Origin: Adiantum capillus-veneris
Lineage: Eukaryota; Streptophyta; Polypodiopsida; Polypodiales; Pteridaceae
NCBI GenBank assembly: GCA_014529385.2
Contig: CM043954.1
Location: 5,271,306 to 5,335,305, forward strand
DNA length: 64,000 nucleotides
Reading direction: 5' to 3'
A program made the translations under genes and the position numbers. Below the pieces are notes generated by a model that did no database searches, was not told the DNA's origin, and saw only the letters and a program-made list of their open reading frames with translations. The first letter of the stretch is position 1; each line of letters starts with the position of its first letter. Positions 1 through 11,156 of the stretch are shown here, piece after piece.

Positions 1-2
1 TT

Positions 3-1028
3 CGTAACAGTCCAACAGAAAGCACATTGTATGTAAAGCGTGAGGATGATGTATTTCTCATTGTGGTTCTTTATGTTGATGATTTGCTGATCACTGGACC
101 AAATGAGAGACATATTGCTGAATTTAAGGCTGATTTGAATGCTACTTTCAAGATGAAAGATTTGGGACTGTTGCATCATTACTTGGGTATACAGTTTAAG
201 CAGTGTGACGGTGGTATTGCCTTGTGTCAGAAAAGTTACATAGAGACATTGCTATGTAAGTTTGGACTTGAGGATTGCAAACCTATTGCCACTCCCATGG
301 AAACAGGTTTGAAGTTGAGTCTACATGATGCTGGCGATCCTGTTGATGTCACTCTTTACCAAACTGCTGTTGGCTGCCTCATTTATGTATGCAACACGAG
401 GCCAGATATTCAGTTTGCAGTCTCGCAGGTCAGCAGATTTATGCATAGCCCAGGGTCTAAGCATTGGCAGGCTGTCAAGAGGATTTTCCGCTACCTTAGT
501 GGCACTTTACATCTTGGCTTGTTTTATCCCAAGGGGGGATCATTGCCGCCAGACTTACATGATTTTTCGGACTCAGATTGGGCTGGTTGTTTTGACACGC
601 GAGTGTCCACAAGTGGTTTTTGTTTCATGCTTGGCAGTTCATGTATATCATGGTTGAGCAAGAAGCAACCTACTGTGGCCACTTCGAGTTGTGAGGCTGA
701 GTACAGGGCAGTCTTCACAGCTACGGTTGAGTGTGTATGGCTCAGACGCCTTATGGATGACTTGGGTGTTGGACAGGACACTGCCAACACTATCTACACT
801 GACAGTCAGAGCGCATTGGCAGTTGCGAGGAACCCAGTTTTTCATGCTCGCACAAAGCACATTGAGGTGCATTACCACTATGTCAGGGAGAGGCTCTCAG
901 CAGGAGAGATCAGCTTGGCTTATGTGCCAACACAGGACAACCTTGCAGATCTTTTCACAAAGGCATTGTCTCGTGAGAAGCTTGAAGCTTTCCACAAAGC
1001 TTTGGGCTTACTCCCCTTTGTGGACTGA
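3..1028 (+). CDS. copia polyprotein C-terminus: reverse transcriptase and RNase H
   Basis: The frame is open from the window edge to a TGA at 1028. The RT catalytic box YVDD is at 72-83, followed by the copia-typical LLITGPN. The 'Y.Q.VG.L.Y....RPDI.FAV..VSRFM..P...HW.AVKRI.RYL' connection region follows. RNase H carries its acidic residues in SDSDWAGC, SSCEAEYRAV and IYTDSQSAL, then the HIEVHYHYVRE tail. The enzyme copies element RNA into cDNA and removes the RNA strand in the cytoplasmic particle. No stop or frameshift is visible in this part, so it is the best preserved of the three copies here. The start of the polyprotein is outside the window. Confidence 0.92.
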   Translation, partial: RNSPTESTLYVKREDDVFLIVVLYVDDLLITGPNERHIAEFKADLNATFKMKDLGLLHHYLGIQFKQCDGGIALCQKSYIETLLCKFGLEDCKPIATPMETGLKLSLHDAGDPVDVTLYQTAVGCLIYVCNTRPDIQFAVSQVSRFMHSPGSKHWQAVKRIFRYLSGTLHLGLFYPKGGSLPPDLHDFSDSDWAGCFDTRVSTSGFCFMLGSSCISWLSKKQPTVATSSCEAEYRAVFTATVECVWLRRLMDDLGVGQDTANTIYTDSQSALAVARNPVFHARTKHIEVHYHYVRERLSAGEISLAYVPTQDNLADLFTKALSREKLEAFHKALGLLPFVD

Positions 1029-1103
1029 TCCTGTCCTCAGGGCATGGCACTTCCCTTTACTCATGTGCCAGCTCTCGTTCACCGCATCACTCCAGGGGGG
1101 ATT

Positions 1104-1331
1104 TGTTACCATATACATGTGGTAGTGATGTGTGTGAACACACTAGGACCGCCGGGGCATTTTTTTCCCTCTTTAGGAGGTTTTTTCCCCCGTGCATTGT
1201 ATATACGCCCATCACTCTAGGGCTATCTATCTTTCCATTGCACACTAAGGAATACACTCTCTATTGTGTACCTTGAGCTTCCTTCGTCTTCTCCAAGCTG
1301 TGTGTGTTTCTCTGCAACCCTAATTCCAACA
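1104..1331 (+). repeat. copia-1 3' LTR (228 bp)
   Basis: Begins TGTTACCATA and ends TTCCAACA, the TG...CA ends expected of an LTR. A purine-rich tract (CCAGGGGGGATT) sits directly upstream at 1092-1103. A TATA-like GTATATAC lies near 1200. The sequence aligns end to end with the minus-strand LTRs at 54059-54287 and 58972-59198. Confidence 0.93.
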
Positions 1332-1957
1332 CGATAGAGCCTGGACGATCACCCATAGAACGAGTTCGAAGAGATGAACAACCTCCAGCGAGAACCATTA
1401 GAAATTATCGCTTAGGAGCACCACTGGGAGAGGAACCATCGTATTACAGAAGACCTGATGAGGTATATTGATTAGGACGCGGAGATCCAATAATGAGGTT
1501 TGTAGAACATCGGAGAATTAGACCTTCTCAAGTGCAAAAATGGGTAAACTAGAAATACACAGGAAGCAGAGACCCAAGAGATCATGTAGCAGCCTTTGTG
1601 CATGTAATTAGAGCCAAAGAGGTGTTAGAATTTCCTACCCAATTTGCAGGGTTTGGACTAACCCTAGACGATGACGCTTGGTTTGACTCTATAGAGCGTC
1701 AACTAGAAAGATGGAGAATTTGTACAAAAAGCAGCCCTAAGACTAAAAAGATATGTTAAGTTCTGTCCTGTTGAAGAACTGCCAACTCAGTCCAGACTCA
1801 TGTTGATATTCATCCAGGGACTAAGGAATGCAGATCTCCACAAAGACTTACATATGAAGAGGAGCACGACGTTGAATGAGTTGACCAAGGAGGCTCTTTA
1901 CCTTGTGGAAAATTGTGCGGTCTACAAAGAGGGGGACTTTAAGGACCTTGATGACGA
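1332..1957 (+). pseudogene. gypsy A gag, N-terminal part
   Basis: Translates as a retrotransposon capsid-type gag across two frames. The first part (about 1530-1720) includes YTGSRDPRDHV and GFGLTLDDDAWFDSI. A frame change near 1720 leads into LRLKRYVKFCPVEELPTQS and a C-terminal capsid region ending ...EGDFKDLDD at 1957, where element B starts. The 5' part (1332-1530) has several stops. The last codons join in frame to the sequence at 8617 once B and one copy of its target duplication are removed, so both are pieces of one gene. Confidence 0.75.
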
Positions 1958-2829
1958 TGTTGGGCGCAATTCTGACACCCCGTTTTTTGTAAATTTGTAC
2001 ATATGGACATGACTCCCGATGTCAAAATGGTGTGTGGGCTTTCTTTTTGTGGGTTTTTTAGCTTGCTTTAGCAAGCACATGTACATGCACTGCAAGTCGC
2101 TAGTCTAGTGACAGCTGTCGGGCTACTGTAAGTGCCCGTGAGTGAGTTTTTTGAAGTGAGCCTTGTATATAACTTAAAATCATGTACAAACTAAAAAACG
2201 TTCAACAAAAGATCAGAAATTTTCAGGTTTTAGCTCGTTCTGTCTCCTTGGTTCTCTTGGATGCAGTTTTGTGCCCCGACTAGCCTTCTCTACGTGTAGT
2301 CGTGCTGGGACAGCTCTCTGTTCGCGTCAATTTTTCTCATGGGGGAGTATGGAATCAATTTTAGTCATCTTCAGATTTCTCGCCAATCATTTTTAAAGAT
2401 TTCTCTCAAGCTTTAAAGTGCCCCAATTGGATTTGTGCTCATCAGGTTACTACTAGTTCTCCGCAGGGTTATGGCTATGGCAACCTAGTGGCAAATTGTG
2501 TGTAGAAAGATTTGGAGGGCATGTATCTATGAATTGTGGAATTGATGTTGAAGTTGCGGGTTTGTGATGTTTGATTGTGTAAAGAGAGGCTCTTGTATTC
2601 ATATGCATTGGTCGGCGTGTGCTGTAAATTCGTGCTTTGGCAGGGTTTTGCTCCTATGTGACATAGTCTCTTGGGTGGGCGACGGCTAGTAAATTCCCAA
2701 GGGTCTACTCCTATTGGACTTGTGGCATTTCAAAATGATTTTTCAAATCTTTTGGTGTCTTGTAGTTCTCTCTCAACGCTCTTGGGTGACATCACTATAG
2801 AGGTGTTCCAGTTTGCTTGTTTCCCAACA
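1958..2829 (+). repeat. element B 5' LTR (872 bp)
   Basis: Starts TGTTGGGCGC and ends TTCCCAACA. It aligns over its full length with 7745-8616. A promoter-like CTTGTATATAAC lies near 2162. It is followed at 2836-2850 by TGGTGCCCGCCACCG, a plausible tRNA primer-binding site beginning with the required TGG. Confidence 0.93.
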
Positions 2830-2835
2830 GTGTTT

Positions 2836-2850
2836 TGGTGCCCGCCACCG
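2836..2850 (+). other. element B primer-binding site
   Basis: TGGTGCCCGCCACCG lies six bases after the 5' LTR end. The leading TGG pairs with the CCA tail of a tRNA, and the position is right for minus-strand priming. I did not identify the tRNA. Confidence 0.6.
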
Positions 2851-2893
2851 AGGAATTGCTTCAAGTTACCTTCAGTTTACAGATTTTGAAGAC

Positions 2894-4525
2894 ATGGCGT
2901 TTATTTTTCCGGAGTTTAGTGGGAAATCAAATGAAAGTTCTAAAGGTTTCATTGAGAGAATGGAGTTTTCTTGCCTTCTTGCTGACAAGCAAGACCCAGC
3001 GTTGGTGCTACGAATCTTCTACTTCTGTGTGAAAGGAGATGCTAGGGAATGGTTGGAAGGCTATGAAAAGGATCTACAATCAGCCCAACCTCCGTAAGTT
3101 ATGACTTATGAAATGGTAAGGCATGCTTTTCTTACACACTTTCAATAGGTGGAAGACCCACAAAAGGTATGGCAGTCTATTCAAGGCTTAGTACAAGATG
3201 AAGTCCAAACCATAGAAGAATTTGTCAAGGCATTCAATGCGTTATGGGAAAAGTGGTGTACATCTTTGGGGGCTGAAATTCCTCCAGCCATGTTGAAGAA
3301 GGACAGGTTTCTTGCAAGCTTGAAGAGTAACCTACGCTTGAAGGTAGAGCTTAAGCAGCCAAGGACCTTTGAGGAGGCAGTTGAAATTGCAAAGAATAAA
3401 GAGTGGAAAGCAGAGCGTCTTTATCAACTTGGAATCAATGTCGAGCCAAAGCTTGAAGTGAAAGCGGTAGAGCAACCAAGGGTCCTCATCAGGGAGCCAA
3501 GTTATGATCAACAAGCCTCTCATGATGTGAATGCCTTTCGCAAGGAGATGCAAGAGGTTTTAGGTTTTATGAAGAATCTTAGTGTGCATATGATGGGAGG
3601 TGGAAGAGGTCAAAGTTATGGATATGGATGTGGTTATGGAAGCAATGAGGGTTATACAGATGGTAGAGGAAGAGGCATGGCTGGAAGAGGGGATATGTTT
3701 CAATGCTACAATTGTGGTGAATGGGGTCATAAAAGCCCTCAATGTGACAAGCCAAAGAGAATGGGTGGTGACATGTTTCCTCTTCCTCCACAAATTCCTT
3801 CTCGAGCTCAAGATTATGGTATTGAGATTAAAGGGGAAGCAGAACCAAGTGGATTGATAGCAGAAGAGAAGGGCAAAACAAAAGTGGTAAGCATAATCCG
3901 TTTGGAGAAGAAAGAGGATGATTTGGGAGCTATGGTCATGCCTGTAGGTAAGAGGGTTACAAGAGATCATGACATGAGTGATGCAAGTCCCAGCCATAAA
4001 AGAGGGAAACAGGTTGAAACAGGTACAGGTAAAGAGAAGAAGAAGAGAAAGCCCAGGAAATGGTACAATGCATCCGACTTTCCTTTGGGAAAAGGGCAAC
4101 CAAATTATAGTTTAAGGGCTGATTTGGTGGGTAGAAAGGCTGATGTTACCTTTGGGCAACTCATGGAGATGTGTCCCAAGTTAAAGAGGCAATGGAAGCA
4201 CGTAGTCAACCGCATGAAGAAGGAGCCTGCAAGGGGGTCAGTGAGAGTCTTGTCTTTAAATGAGCTACCTGATATATGTCCTATTATGGATGCATGGCAT
4301 AAGAGGAAGTGCATTGGAGAGGCTTATATTGATGGAGGTGCACAGGTATGTGTTATTACTCAAGCTTGTGTATCAAAGTTGGGACTCAACATGGTGAAGA
4401 ATTCAAGTTTTGGCATAAAGCTTGCCAACCAATCAAGGGTGAGGTGCTTGGGAGTTGTAAAGGACTTGGAGGTGGATGTATTTGATGTTAAAGTGCTGGT
4501 CAATTGCCATGTTATGCCTGCGGGT
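2894..4525 (+). pseudogene. element B gag and protease
   Basis: The start is ATG at 2894 (MAFIFPEFSGKS). The frame runs on through two stops, TAA at 3095 and TAG at 3146, either of which would end gag early. Features in order: a retrotransposon gag capsid region (about 2894-3480), a Gly/Arg-rich segment (3595-3700), a CCHC zinc knuckle CYNCGEWGHKSPQC (3704-3745; CX2CX4HX4C), a Lys-rich linker, and an aspartic protease with YIDGGAQV at about 4325-4345. The usual DSG or DTG is DGG here, a variant seen in plant gypsy proteases. Near 4525 the protease is frameshifted and its ILGRPWL end continues in the next frame. Gag packages the RNA and the protease matures the polyprotein. Confidence 0.85.
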
Positions 4526-5021
4526 ATTTGGTGCTTTCCCTCTCATCCTTGGAAGACCATGGTTACAGGCAACCAAAGCTATACAGGATTGGGGACATGG
4601 TACCATCACTCTCTACAATAGAAGGGGTGATAAGAAGAGGTTTGACATGGCTAGCAAGAAATCTTTGGATGCTGATTTTGATGAGAAAAGTGATGAAGAA
4701 GAGTACTCAAGTGAAGAAGAATACAATGGGGATGAGGGCAGTGAAGTGGAAGATAGCAGCGATAGTGATCTAGATGTTTCCTCCTTGTTTCTTAAAGAAG
4801 AGCATTATGAGAAAAAAAGATTTCTTGGCCTTATGGAGAATGAGGATATCTCTGGTCCTTATGAGAAAATTGAAGAGCTGATGCAACCCAAATTTCAACC
4901 TAATGTCAAACAAGAGCTGATACAAGGTATGTTGTATCCCGACTTGGCTAGTCATGAGAAGAGTGAGTACCTACATATGATACAACAATTTCCCCATTTA
5001 TTCATCACTTTTTATGAGTAA
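4526..5021 (+). pseudogene. element B protease C-terminus and acidic linker
   Basis: After the frameshift this frame carries LILGRPWL, the hydrophobic Gly-Arg box that ends retroviral-type proteases. A strongly acidic stretch follows (about 4680-4790, rich in Glu, Asp and Ser), then a linker to RT. It ends at TAA 5019-5021, where an uninterrupted polyprotein would be expected to continue into RT. Confidence 0.7.
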
Positions 5022-6895
5022 ATTAGAGGCTTTAAGGGAGAGGAAATCCACATTCCAATCAAGGAAGGAGCTCAGTCCGTACGCCAAAAGCTAAGGAGAA
5101 TGGGACAGGTATAACTTAATGCTTTAAAGGAAGAGGTAGACAAGCTTCTTGAAGCAGGTTTCATATGTCCTGTGAGCACTGCAGAATGGGTGAGTCCTGT
5201 TGTTGTCACACCCAAGAAGGATGGAAAGTGGAGGATATGTGTTGATTTTAAGCCTCTAAATGTAGCCATGAAGAGGGATCCATACCCTCTTCCTTTCATA
5301 GATGACATACTTCATTCTATTGCAGGGCATGAGAGATATAGCGTATGTGATGGATTCTCTGGATATTTTCAGCTCACCTTGGCTTTGGAAGATCAAAAGA
5401 AGACCACATTTATCACGCCATGGGGATTCTTTTGTTATTTTGTGCTTCCTTTTGGTCTTATGAATGGTTGTGCGTGGTATCAAAAGCGCGTCAACAAGGT
5501 GTTCTCTCCCTTTCTTGGCAAGTTTGTGAAGGATCTTATTGATGACTTTTGTGTTTATAGCTCTAGAAAGGATCATTGTGCAAATCTTGGGATGGCATTG
5601 AAGCAATATGATGAAAGTGGAGGTCAACTCAACCCAAAGAAATGTCATCTTGCTCAACCAAGAGTGAAGTTTTTGGGGCATATGATCTCAGAGAATGGGA
5701 TTGAAGCGGATCCTGACAAAGTGAAGGCTTTGGTGCTCCTCCCATCACCTAAAGATACAAAGAAACTTTCTACTTTTATTCAAAAGGTGAAGTATATGGC
5801 AAGGTTCATTCCTTTGTCCTCTCAACTTCTTTATCCTCCACAACAAGTAGCAAGGTTGGATCCTCTACAATGGACAAATGAATGTGAAGAGGTTTTTCAA
5901 GGTATCAAAGAGGTTCTTTGTTCTCTTCCTGCTATGCAAGCTCCTAATTGGGATAAGGAGTTCTATGTGAATCCATCAGTAGATGAGGATGCTATTGGAG
6001 CTATGCTTCTTCAACGAGGTAACAGTTCCCACTACATGAAGCCTATCTATTGTGCTAGCAGGGTGAAGCTAGAGGTGGAGAGAGGCTATACTGAGGTGGA
6101 GCTCATTATGGTGAGTGTGATTTATGCATGTAGAAGGTTGAGGCACTACCTTCTCCCTAAACCATTCACATTCCTCACTAGCTACACTCTTCTACCTCAA
6201 TTGGTGAATAGACCTACTTTGTCAAAGAGGCTCATGAAGTGGATTGTGGAGCTACAGGAATTCCAATTCTCTTTTCTTGTTGAGGAGAGTACAAGGGCTA
6301 CATTGGCTGATTTTCTTACCTATAAGAAAAGCCCTCTTTTTCTTAAGGAGGATGCAGTGAAGAAGCAACACATGGAAGCTCCTGACATAGACAATGCCTA
6401 TCTATTGTTTTTTGATGGCTCTTACAGGAAAGCGCATGGTGAAGCTTCAGGAGGTGTGGTAGTTTATGATCCTCAAGGTGCTTTGGTAACTAAAAGGAGT
6501 TTGAAGCTTACAACACAAAGCAACAATGAAGCTGAGTATGCTACTTTGGAGAAAGGTTTCAACCTTTGCCTTGAGCTTGGCATCTGTCGTGTGAGGGTAA
6601 GAGGTGATGCTCTTTTGGTAGTGAAGCAAGTACTTGGGGTGTGGCAAAGTAAGAATCCAAGGCTGAAAAATATGTGTTTTCAAGTGAAGAATCTGCTTAA
6701 GCATTTTGAAGCTTGGAGTTTAAGGCATGTGGACAGGTCTCAAAATGAAGAAGCACATGGTGCAGCGCAAGCTTCAATTGGGCAATTGTATGTGATAAGG
6801 GCTGATTCTCCTCTTTATTTGGGAAGGGAAGCTTTAGAGAGGGAAACATCTTTACTCGTCATGTTTCCTTATTTATATATGAAGATATTTGCTGC
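5022..6895 (+). pseudogene. element B reverse transcriptase with two RNase H domains
   Basis: Open from 5115 to 7031, with TAA stops at 5019 and about 5112 separating it from the protease. RT shows AEWVSPVVVTPKKDGKWR, CVDFKPLN, GFSGYFQ, PFGLMN and an active-site box LIDDFCVYS (Asp-Asp at 5541-5546; Ile replaces the usual Val or Met). A first RNase H follows (about 5940-6330), but the positions of its catalytic Asp are occupied by Ser (FYVNPSVDEDAIGAML, FLTSYTLL). A second RNase H at about 6400-6780 keeps FFDGS (Asp at 6414), NNEAEYATLEKGF and RVRGDALLV; the last Asp position reads His. A second, archaeal-type RNase H is known in the plant Tat gypsy lineage, so B is probably a Tat-type element. 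Confidence 0.85.
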
Positions 6896-7717
6896 AAATT
6901 TGGAATGCCATTGGAGTTACTTTCTGACAAGGGTCCAGGTTTCAGGGGAGAGTTGGTGGATTATCTATGTGAAAAGCTTCATGTGCATCGCAGGTTTACT
7001 ACTCCATATTATCCCCAATGCAATGGCATGAATGAAAGGTTTAATGGAGAGCTCATAAGGATGCTTACAAAGATGACAAGAAACAATGTGAAGACTTGGG
7101 ATTTAGAGCTACCTTGTGCTCTATGGGCTTATAGGACTGCCATCAAATCAGGTACTGGTTTTTCTCCCTTCTATCTAGTTTTTGGCAAAGAGGCTTTACT
7201 TCCTATTGAGGTGGAGATACCATCCTTGAAGATGATGCTAAAGCTTGAACAAGAGCCCAAGGATGCATTCAAGGAAAGAATTTTATATTTGCAATGTGTA
7301 CAATTGGATAGGGTGTTAGCTTTTGAGCATTATGAGCAGGTCTTGAAGAAGAGTCAAGCAAAGGCAAATGAGAAGGTAAAGAACAAGGACATCAAGAAGG
7401 GTGACATGGTGCTTCGTTACAATAGTAAGCTTGATATCACTTTTCAAAAGAAATTTCATATCAATTGGCAAGGTCCTTTCTTGGTCTTAAATAGGTTTCT
7501 GAATGGCACATATCAGCTTGCTGACTTCGATGGTACCCCGCATAAAGCACGTGTGAATGGCTACATATTGAAGAAGTATATTGCAAGGTTGATGACTGTG
7601 ATTGAGGATGAGCCTTCTTTTGAAGAATTTGCTGATCATGTGGTTAATGATGAATATGAGTTGAAGAATCACTCATGTGGTTTACAGGATCTCTTTTGTG
7701 CTGCTGATCATGAATGA
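6896..7717 (+). pseudogene. element B integrase, N-terminally deleted
   Basis: The frame changes near 6896 and joins directly to the second half of an integrase core: LLSDKGPGFRG (second catalytic Asp) and CNGMNERFNGEL (catalytic Glu). Next are the WAYRTA...TGFSPFYLVFGKEALLP box and the C-terminal strand region (KGDMVL...WQGPFLV). The HHCC zinc-binding domain and the first catalytic Asp are missing because RNase H runs straight into mid-core. The protein cannot integrate DNA. TGA at 7715-7717 ends it 27 bp before the 3' LTR. Confidence 0.88.
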
Positions 7718-7744
7718 TCTAGCAGGCTAGGGTGTGGCAAACTA

Positions 7745-8616
7745 TGTTGGGTGCATTTCTGACAACCCTTTTTTTGTAAATTTGTACATATGGACATGAT
7801 GCCCGATGTCAAAAGGGTGTGTGGGCTTTCTTTTTGTGGGTTTTTTAGCTTGCTTTAGCAAGCACATGTACATGCACTGCAAGTCGCTAGTCTAGTGACA
7901 GCTGTCGGGCTACTGTAAGTGCCCGTGAGTGAGTTTTTTGAAGTGAGCCTTGTATATAACTTAAAATCATGTACAAACTAAAAAAATTTCAGCAAAAGAT
8001 CAGAAATTTGTAGGTTTTAGCTCATTCTGTCTCCTTGGTGCTCTTGGATGCAGTTTTTTGCCCCGACTAGCCTTCTCTACGTGTAGTCGTGCTGGGACAG
8101 CTCTCTGTTCGCGTCAATTTTGCTCATGGGGGAGTATGGAATCAATTTTAGTCATCTTCAGATTTCTCGCCAGTCATTTTTCAAGCTTTATCTCAAGCTT
8201 TAAAGTGCCCCAATTGGAGTTGTGCTCATCAGGTTACGACTAGTTCTCCGCATGGTTATGGCTATGGCAACCTAGTGGCAAATTGTGTGTAGACAGATTC
8301 GGAGGGCATGTATCTATGAATTGTGGAATTGATGTTGAATTTGTGGGTTTGTGATGTTTGATTGTGTAAAGAGAGGCTCTTGTATTCATATGCATTGGTT
8401 GGCGTGTGCTGTAAATTCGTGCTTTGGCAGGGTTTTGCTCCTATGTGACATAGTCTCTTGGGTGGGCGACGGTTAGTAAATTCCCAAGGGTCTACTCCTA
8501 TTGGACTTGTGGTGTTTCAAAAGTATTTTGCAAAGATTTTGGTGTCTTGTAGTTCTCTTTCAACGCTCTTGGGTGACATCACTATAGAGGTGTTCCAGTT
8601 TGCTTGTTTCCCAACA
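7745..8616 (+). repeat. element B 3' LTR (872 bp)
   Basis: Starts TGTTGGGTGC and ends TTCCCAACA. It aligns with 1958-2829 over its whole length with scattered substitutions. The bases upstream (CTAGGGTGTGGCAAACTA) make only a weak polypurine tract. ACGA follows it, matching the four bases before the 5' LTR. Confidence 0.93.
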
Positions 8617-9225
8617 ACGACTCGTCTTTACAACAAAGTGGAAGCAAGTCTTCTAAGATAGCACCGAAAGGAGAAGTAGTTGTAAACCAGGAGCAGCTGG
8701 TAGATGAAGTGCTAAAAAATATTAACTTGTACGCCAAACCCCAGGTTAAACAGCCCAAGTGGTGTTCTATTGAACAAAAATGGACAAACCATGGGACCGA
8801 GGAATGTTATTATAACAAGGGGTATGTGAGAGAGAGAGACCTTACGCTCCCCAAGCTCCCGTAGCTTCTCCTCAAGCTCCACCTATGCCTAGGTATCAAG
8901 CAGGCAACCTACCAGGACCTGTAGGTGTAGAAAGACCACAACCGGTGTTGGGGCAACAACCACCCCTACCAAGATTACGACCAGTTTGGTATAAGATACA
9001 CACCAACTGTAACTGAATCTGAGGATAAGGCTTTGGTGCCTATGCATGCATATTATGAAGATCCCAATGGATATGCGGCAAACCCTGTCTATTATCCACC
9101 GAAAGAGCCCTCGACAGCAGAACCTTGGAGCATGATAGGAAATACAGGACCACCAACTGCAGGCAACAGGAGAAGGAAGATATAGCTTAGATGAACGAAC
9201 ATTGTTGTTCATAGCCAATTGAGGC
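8617..9225 (+). pseudogene. gypsy A gag, middle part
   Basis: Resumes element A gag directly after B with DSSLQQSGSK in the same frame as the sequence ending at 1957. It runs to a stop at 8864. The Pro/Gln-rich continuation (APQAPVASPQAPPMPRY) lies in another frame, so there is a frameshift at about 8835, and more stops occur around 9010-9200. No catalytic motif is expected in this part. Confidence 0.7.
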
Positions 9226-9441
9226 ATGGGCGGACAGATACATGCATACCAACAAAGAGGAGCTCAAGGAGCACCTCAACAACCCAAGGGACCCTGCTAC
9301 AAGTGTGGTGGAGACCATTGGCTACGAGACTGTCGTCATGATGAAATCATTAGAGTCAACGCATATTGCACTGAGTGTGGAGTTACTCATTTGATCCCCG
9401 ATTGTCCTAAAACCCAAGCAAAGGAGCAAAAACCACCTTGA
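9226..9441 (+). pseudogene. gypsy A gag C-terminus with two zinc knuckles
   Basis: Contains two short zinc knuckles, CYKCGGDHWLRDC and CTECGVTHLIPDC. Both have CX2CX3HX4C spacing, one residue shorter between the second Cys and the His than the canonical retroviral knuckle. Paired knuckles of this type bind the element RNA. The stretch ends at TGA 9439-9441; the next coding frame begins three bases on, at ATG 9444. Confidence 0.75.
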
Positions 9442-9443
9442 AC

Positions 9444-10262
9444 ATGCTAGAAATAGTACCTTCCAGTGGAGGATCGGAAAATGAAACAATCATACCCATC
9501 CAGGCGGTAACACGAGCCCAAGCTCAAAGAAGGATAAAAGAACCCATAGTTGAAGAACCAAAAACTAATGCCCAAAGATCAGAAACGAGAAATCAGAGAA
9601 GCACTTGGAAAGCTAGAAAGGCGCGTAGGAAAGCCAGGAAGGAACGAGAGCAAACAGCTCTATCCGAGGAGTTAAAACATACAAAGGATAGATTAGAGTG
9701 GTTAGAGGATCTAGCTAGCTTAAGCTCACACACCACAACAACCATAGCACCCAAGGAAATAGCAGAGCCCACAAGTGCAGGATCAGGAGGATCTGTACTG
9801 GCTAACAAGGTAAATGAGCAGTTGGATGCACTTCTAAAATCTTATGAAGCTAGAATCAAAAAGAACCAAACCCAGGAGCAAAGGTGGATGACTTATCCAT
9901 ATGCAAAAATAGAAAAACAAAGGTTGGAAATGTGTAAAAAGATGATCGAAACAGCTCAATCATTGATGGAAGACCCGCTGGGTAAACCTGCAAATTGGCA
10001 TGAGGCACGAGCTCCAACCCCTATCCAACCAACTTTAGAGAAACATGTAGAAACAAAGGAAAGACTCACTAATGCCTATGAGTCCAGAGGAGAGCCTATC
10101 ATAGTGCCAAATACCACAGATGAGGCAAGTGACGGGTTCCAGCCTAAAACATTGGCAGAAATGGGTAAGGATTGTAACGATCTAGACGATCTGTGGAAGC
10201 AAATCCGTGAGGCCAACGAGGCTAATACGATGAGTAACCACATGAATAGCACAAGAAAATAA
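9444..10262 (+). pseudogene. gypsy A linker protein between gag and protease
   Basis: A 272-residue open frame with TRAQAQRRIKEP, a very basic Arg/Lys segment (about 9590-9660, KARKARRKARKERE) and a likely coiled coil (EELKHTKDRLEWLEDLASL). Its position between the zinc knuckles and the protease and its composition fit the variable gag-pol linker of plant gypsy elements. I recognise no enzymatic domain. It ends at TAA 10260-10262; coding similarity resumes with the protease region. Confidence 0.55.
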
Positions 10263-11130
10263 AAGAATGTAACCTTACCTCCTATTGAAGAATTTGAGGC
10301 AAGGTCACAAATAAACTTTGAGATACATTCACAAGGGGGAGACCAAGGATCAGTTAGTTCGGGGCACAGCCAACCAAACTCACTGAGAACTTTACCCTCT
10401 TACCTAGGAGAGTATGAAGCTAAGTCGGAAGTGAGAGCAATCCCATCGCAAAGACTTTCTTCTAACAAAGTGATGGATTTGCAAGGATTGATTGAGTTGT
10501 TGTCTACTCCGGTGGCATGCACCATCACATTAACAGAACTCCTAAGGTTACAGCCAAACATGTGGACCACAGTAGGTAAATGCCTAGAAAAATTTGGGGT
10601 GAAAGACCCCACCTTGAAGCTTCAGGAAGGGATCATAGAGCTGGACAGGCCTCAACTAAACACTAGGCCAGTACCATTGAACAAGGTTGGAGAGTACTGT
10701 GAAGGATTAGTTTCCAAAGCTATTCTTGACAGTGGAGCGGGAGTTGCTATCGCCACCAAGGAAATCTGCAAAAAATAGGGAAAACCAGCTTTGAGGGCTA
10801 CCAGAATGAAACTGCAATTGGCAGATGGGTTCATGGAGAAGCCTCTAGGACTCTTAGAAAAAGTGATTGTCACTTCGTGCGGAATCAAGAATGAGTATAC
10901 ATTTGCAATAGTTGATTTCGACAAAAAGAACAATTATGAGATCATCTTGGGATGATCATTCATGCGACAATTGAAGATGGTCCAAGATTGGGGTTACGAC
11001 CACATATACCTCAAACATGGCGAGACAACAACTAAAATACACCTAAAAGACCATAGTTACAAAGATGTGAACCAAACACCTGTGGAAGAGTTTGATTCAG
11101 CTACAGTATCAGGATTAGAACTCTCAGCAT
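10263..11130 (+). pseudogene. gypsy A aspartic protease region
   Basis: AILDSGAGVAIATKEICKK (about 10716-10775) carries the catalytic DSG box of a retropepsin. A TAG at 10776-10778 then interrupts the frame, which continues with MKLQLADGF and YEIILG, the latter followed by TGA where a Gly-x-x-F/W box (ILG.SFM) is expected. At least two in-frame stops therefore fall inside the protease and no active enzyme can be made. Confidence 0.72.
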
Positions 11131-11156
11131 GATTAGGGCAACCAAAAGAGCTATGG

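Larger units (their letters stand above)
1..1331 (+). mobile_element. Ty1/copia retrotransposon 3' portion (copia-1)
   Basis: The 3' part of a copia element: the reverse transcriptase C-terminal half, RNase H, a purine tract and a complete 3' LTR. The 5' part lies outside the window. It belongs to the same family as the minus-strand copies at 53-59 kb, since the protein and LTR sequences align along their length. The bases just after its LTR read as gypsy element A gag, so copia-1 probably inserted into A. Confidence 0.9.
1958..8616 (+). mobile_element. Ty3/gypsy element B with both LTRs (6.66 kb)
   Basis: Complete in outline: 5' LTR, primer site, gag, protease, RT, two RNase H domains, partial integrase and 3' LTR. 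Both LTRs are 872 bp. ACGA precedes the left LTR and follows the right LTR, consistent with a 4-bp target duplication (or a 5-bp one with a change). The host site is the gag gene of element A, whose frame is restored across the junction. The LTRs differ by a few percent by eye, so the insertion is younger than A. The coding region has stops, frameshifts and an integrase deletion, so the copy is not autonomous. Confidence 0.93.

Noticed and set aside
3579-4099. Long minus-strand ORFs opposite gypsy B gag
   Set aside because: They mirror the Gly-rich and zinc-knuckle coding sequence on the plus strand and have no motif of their own.
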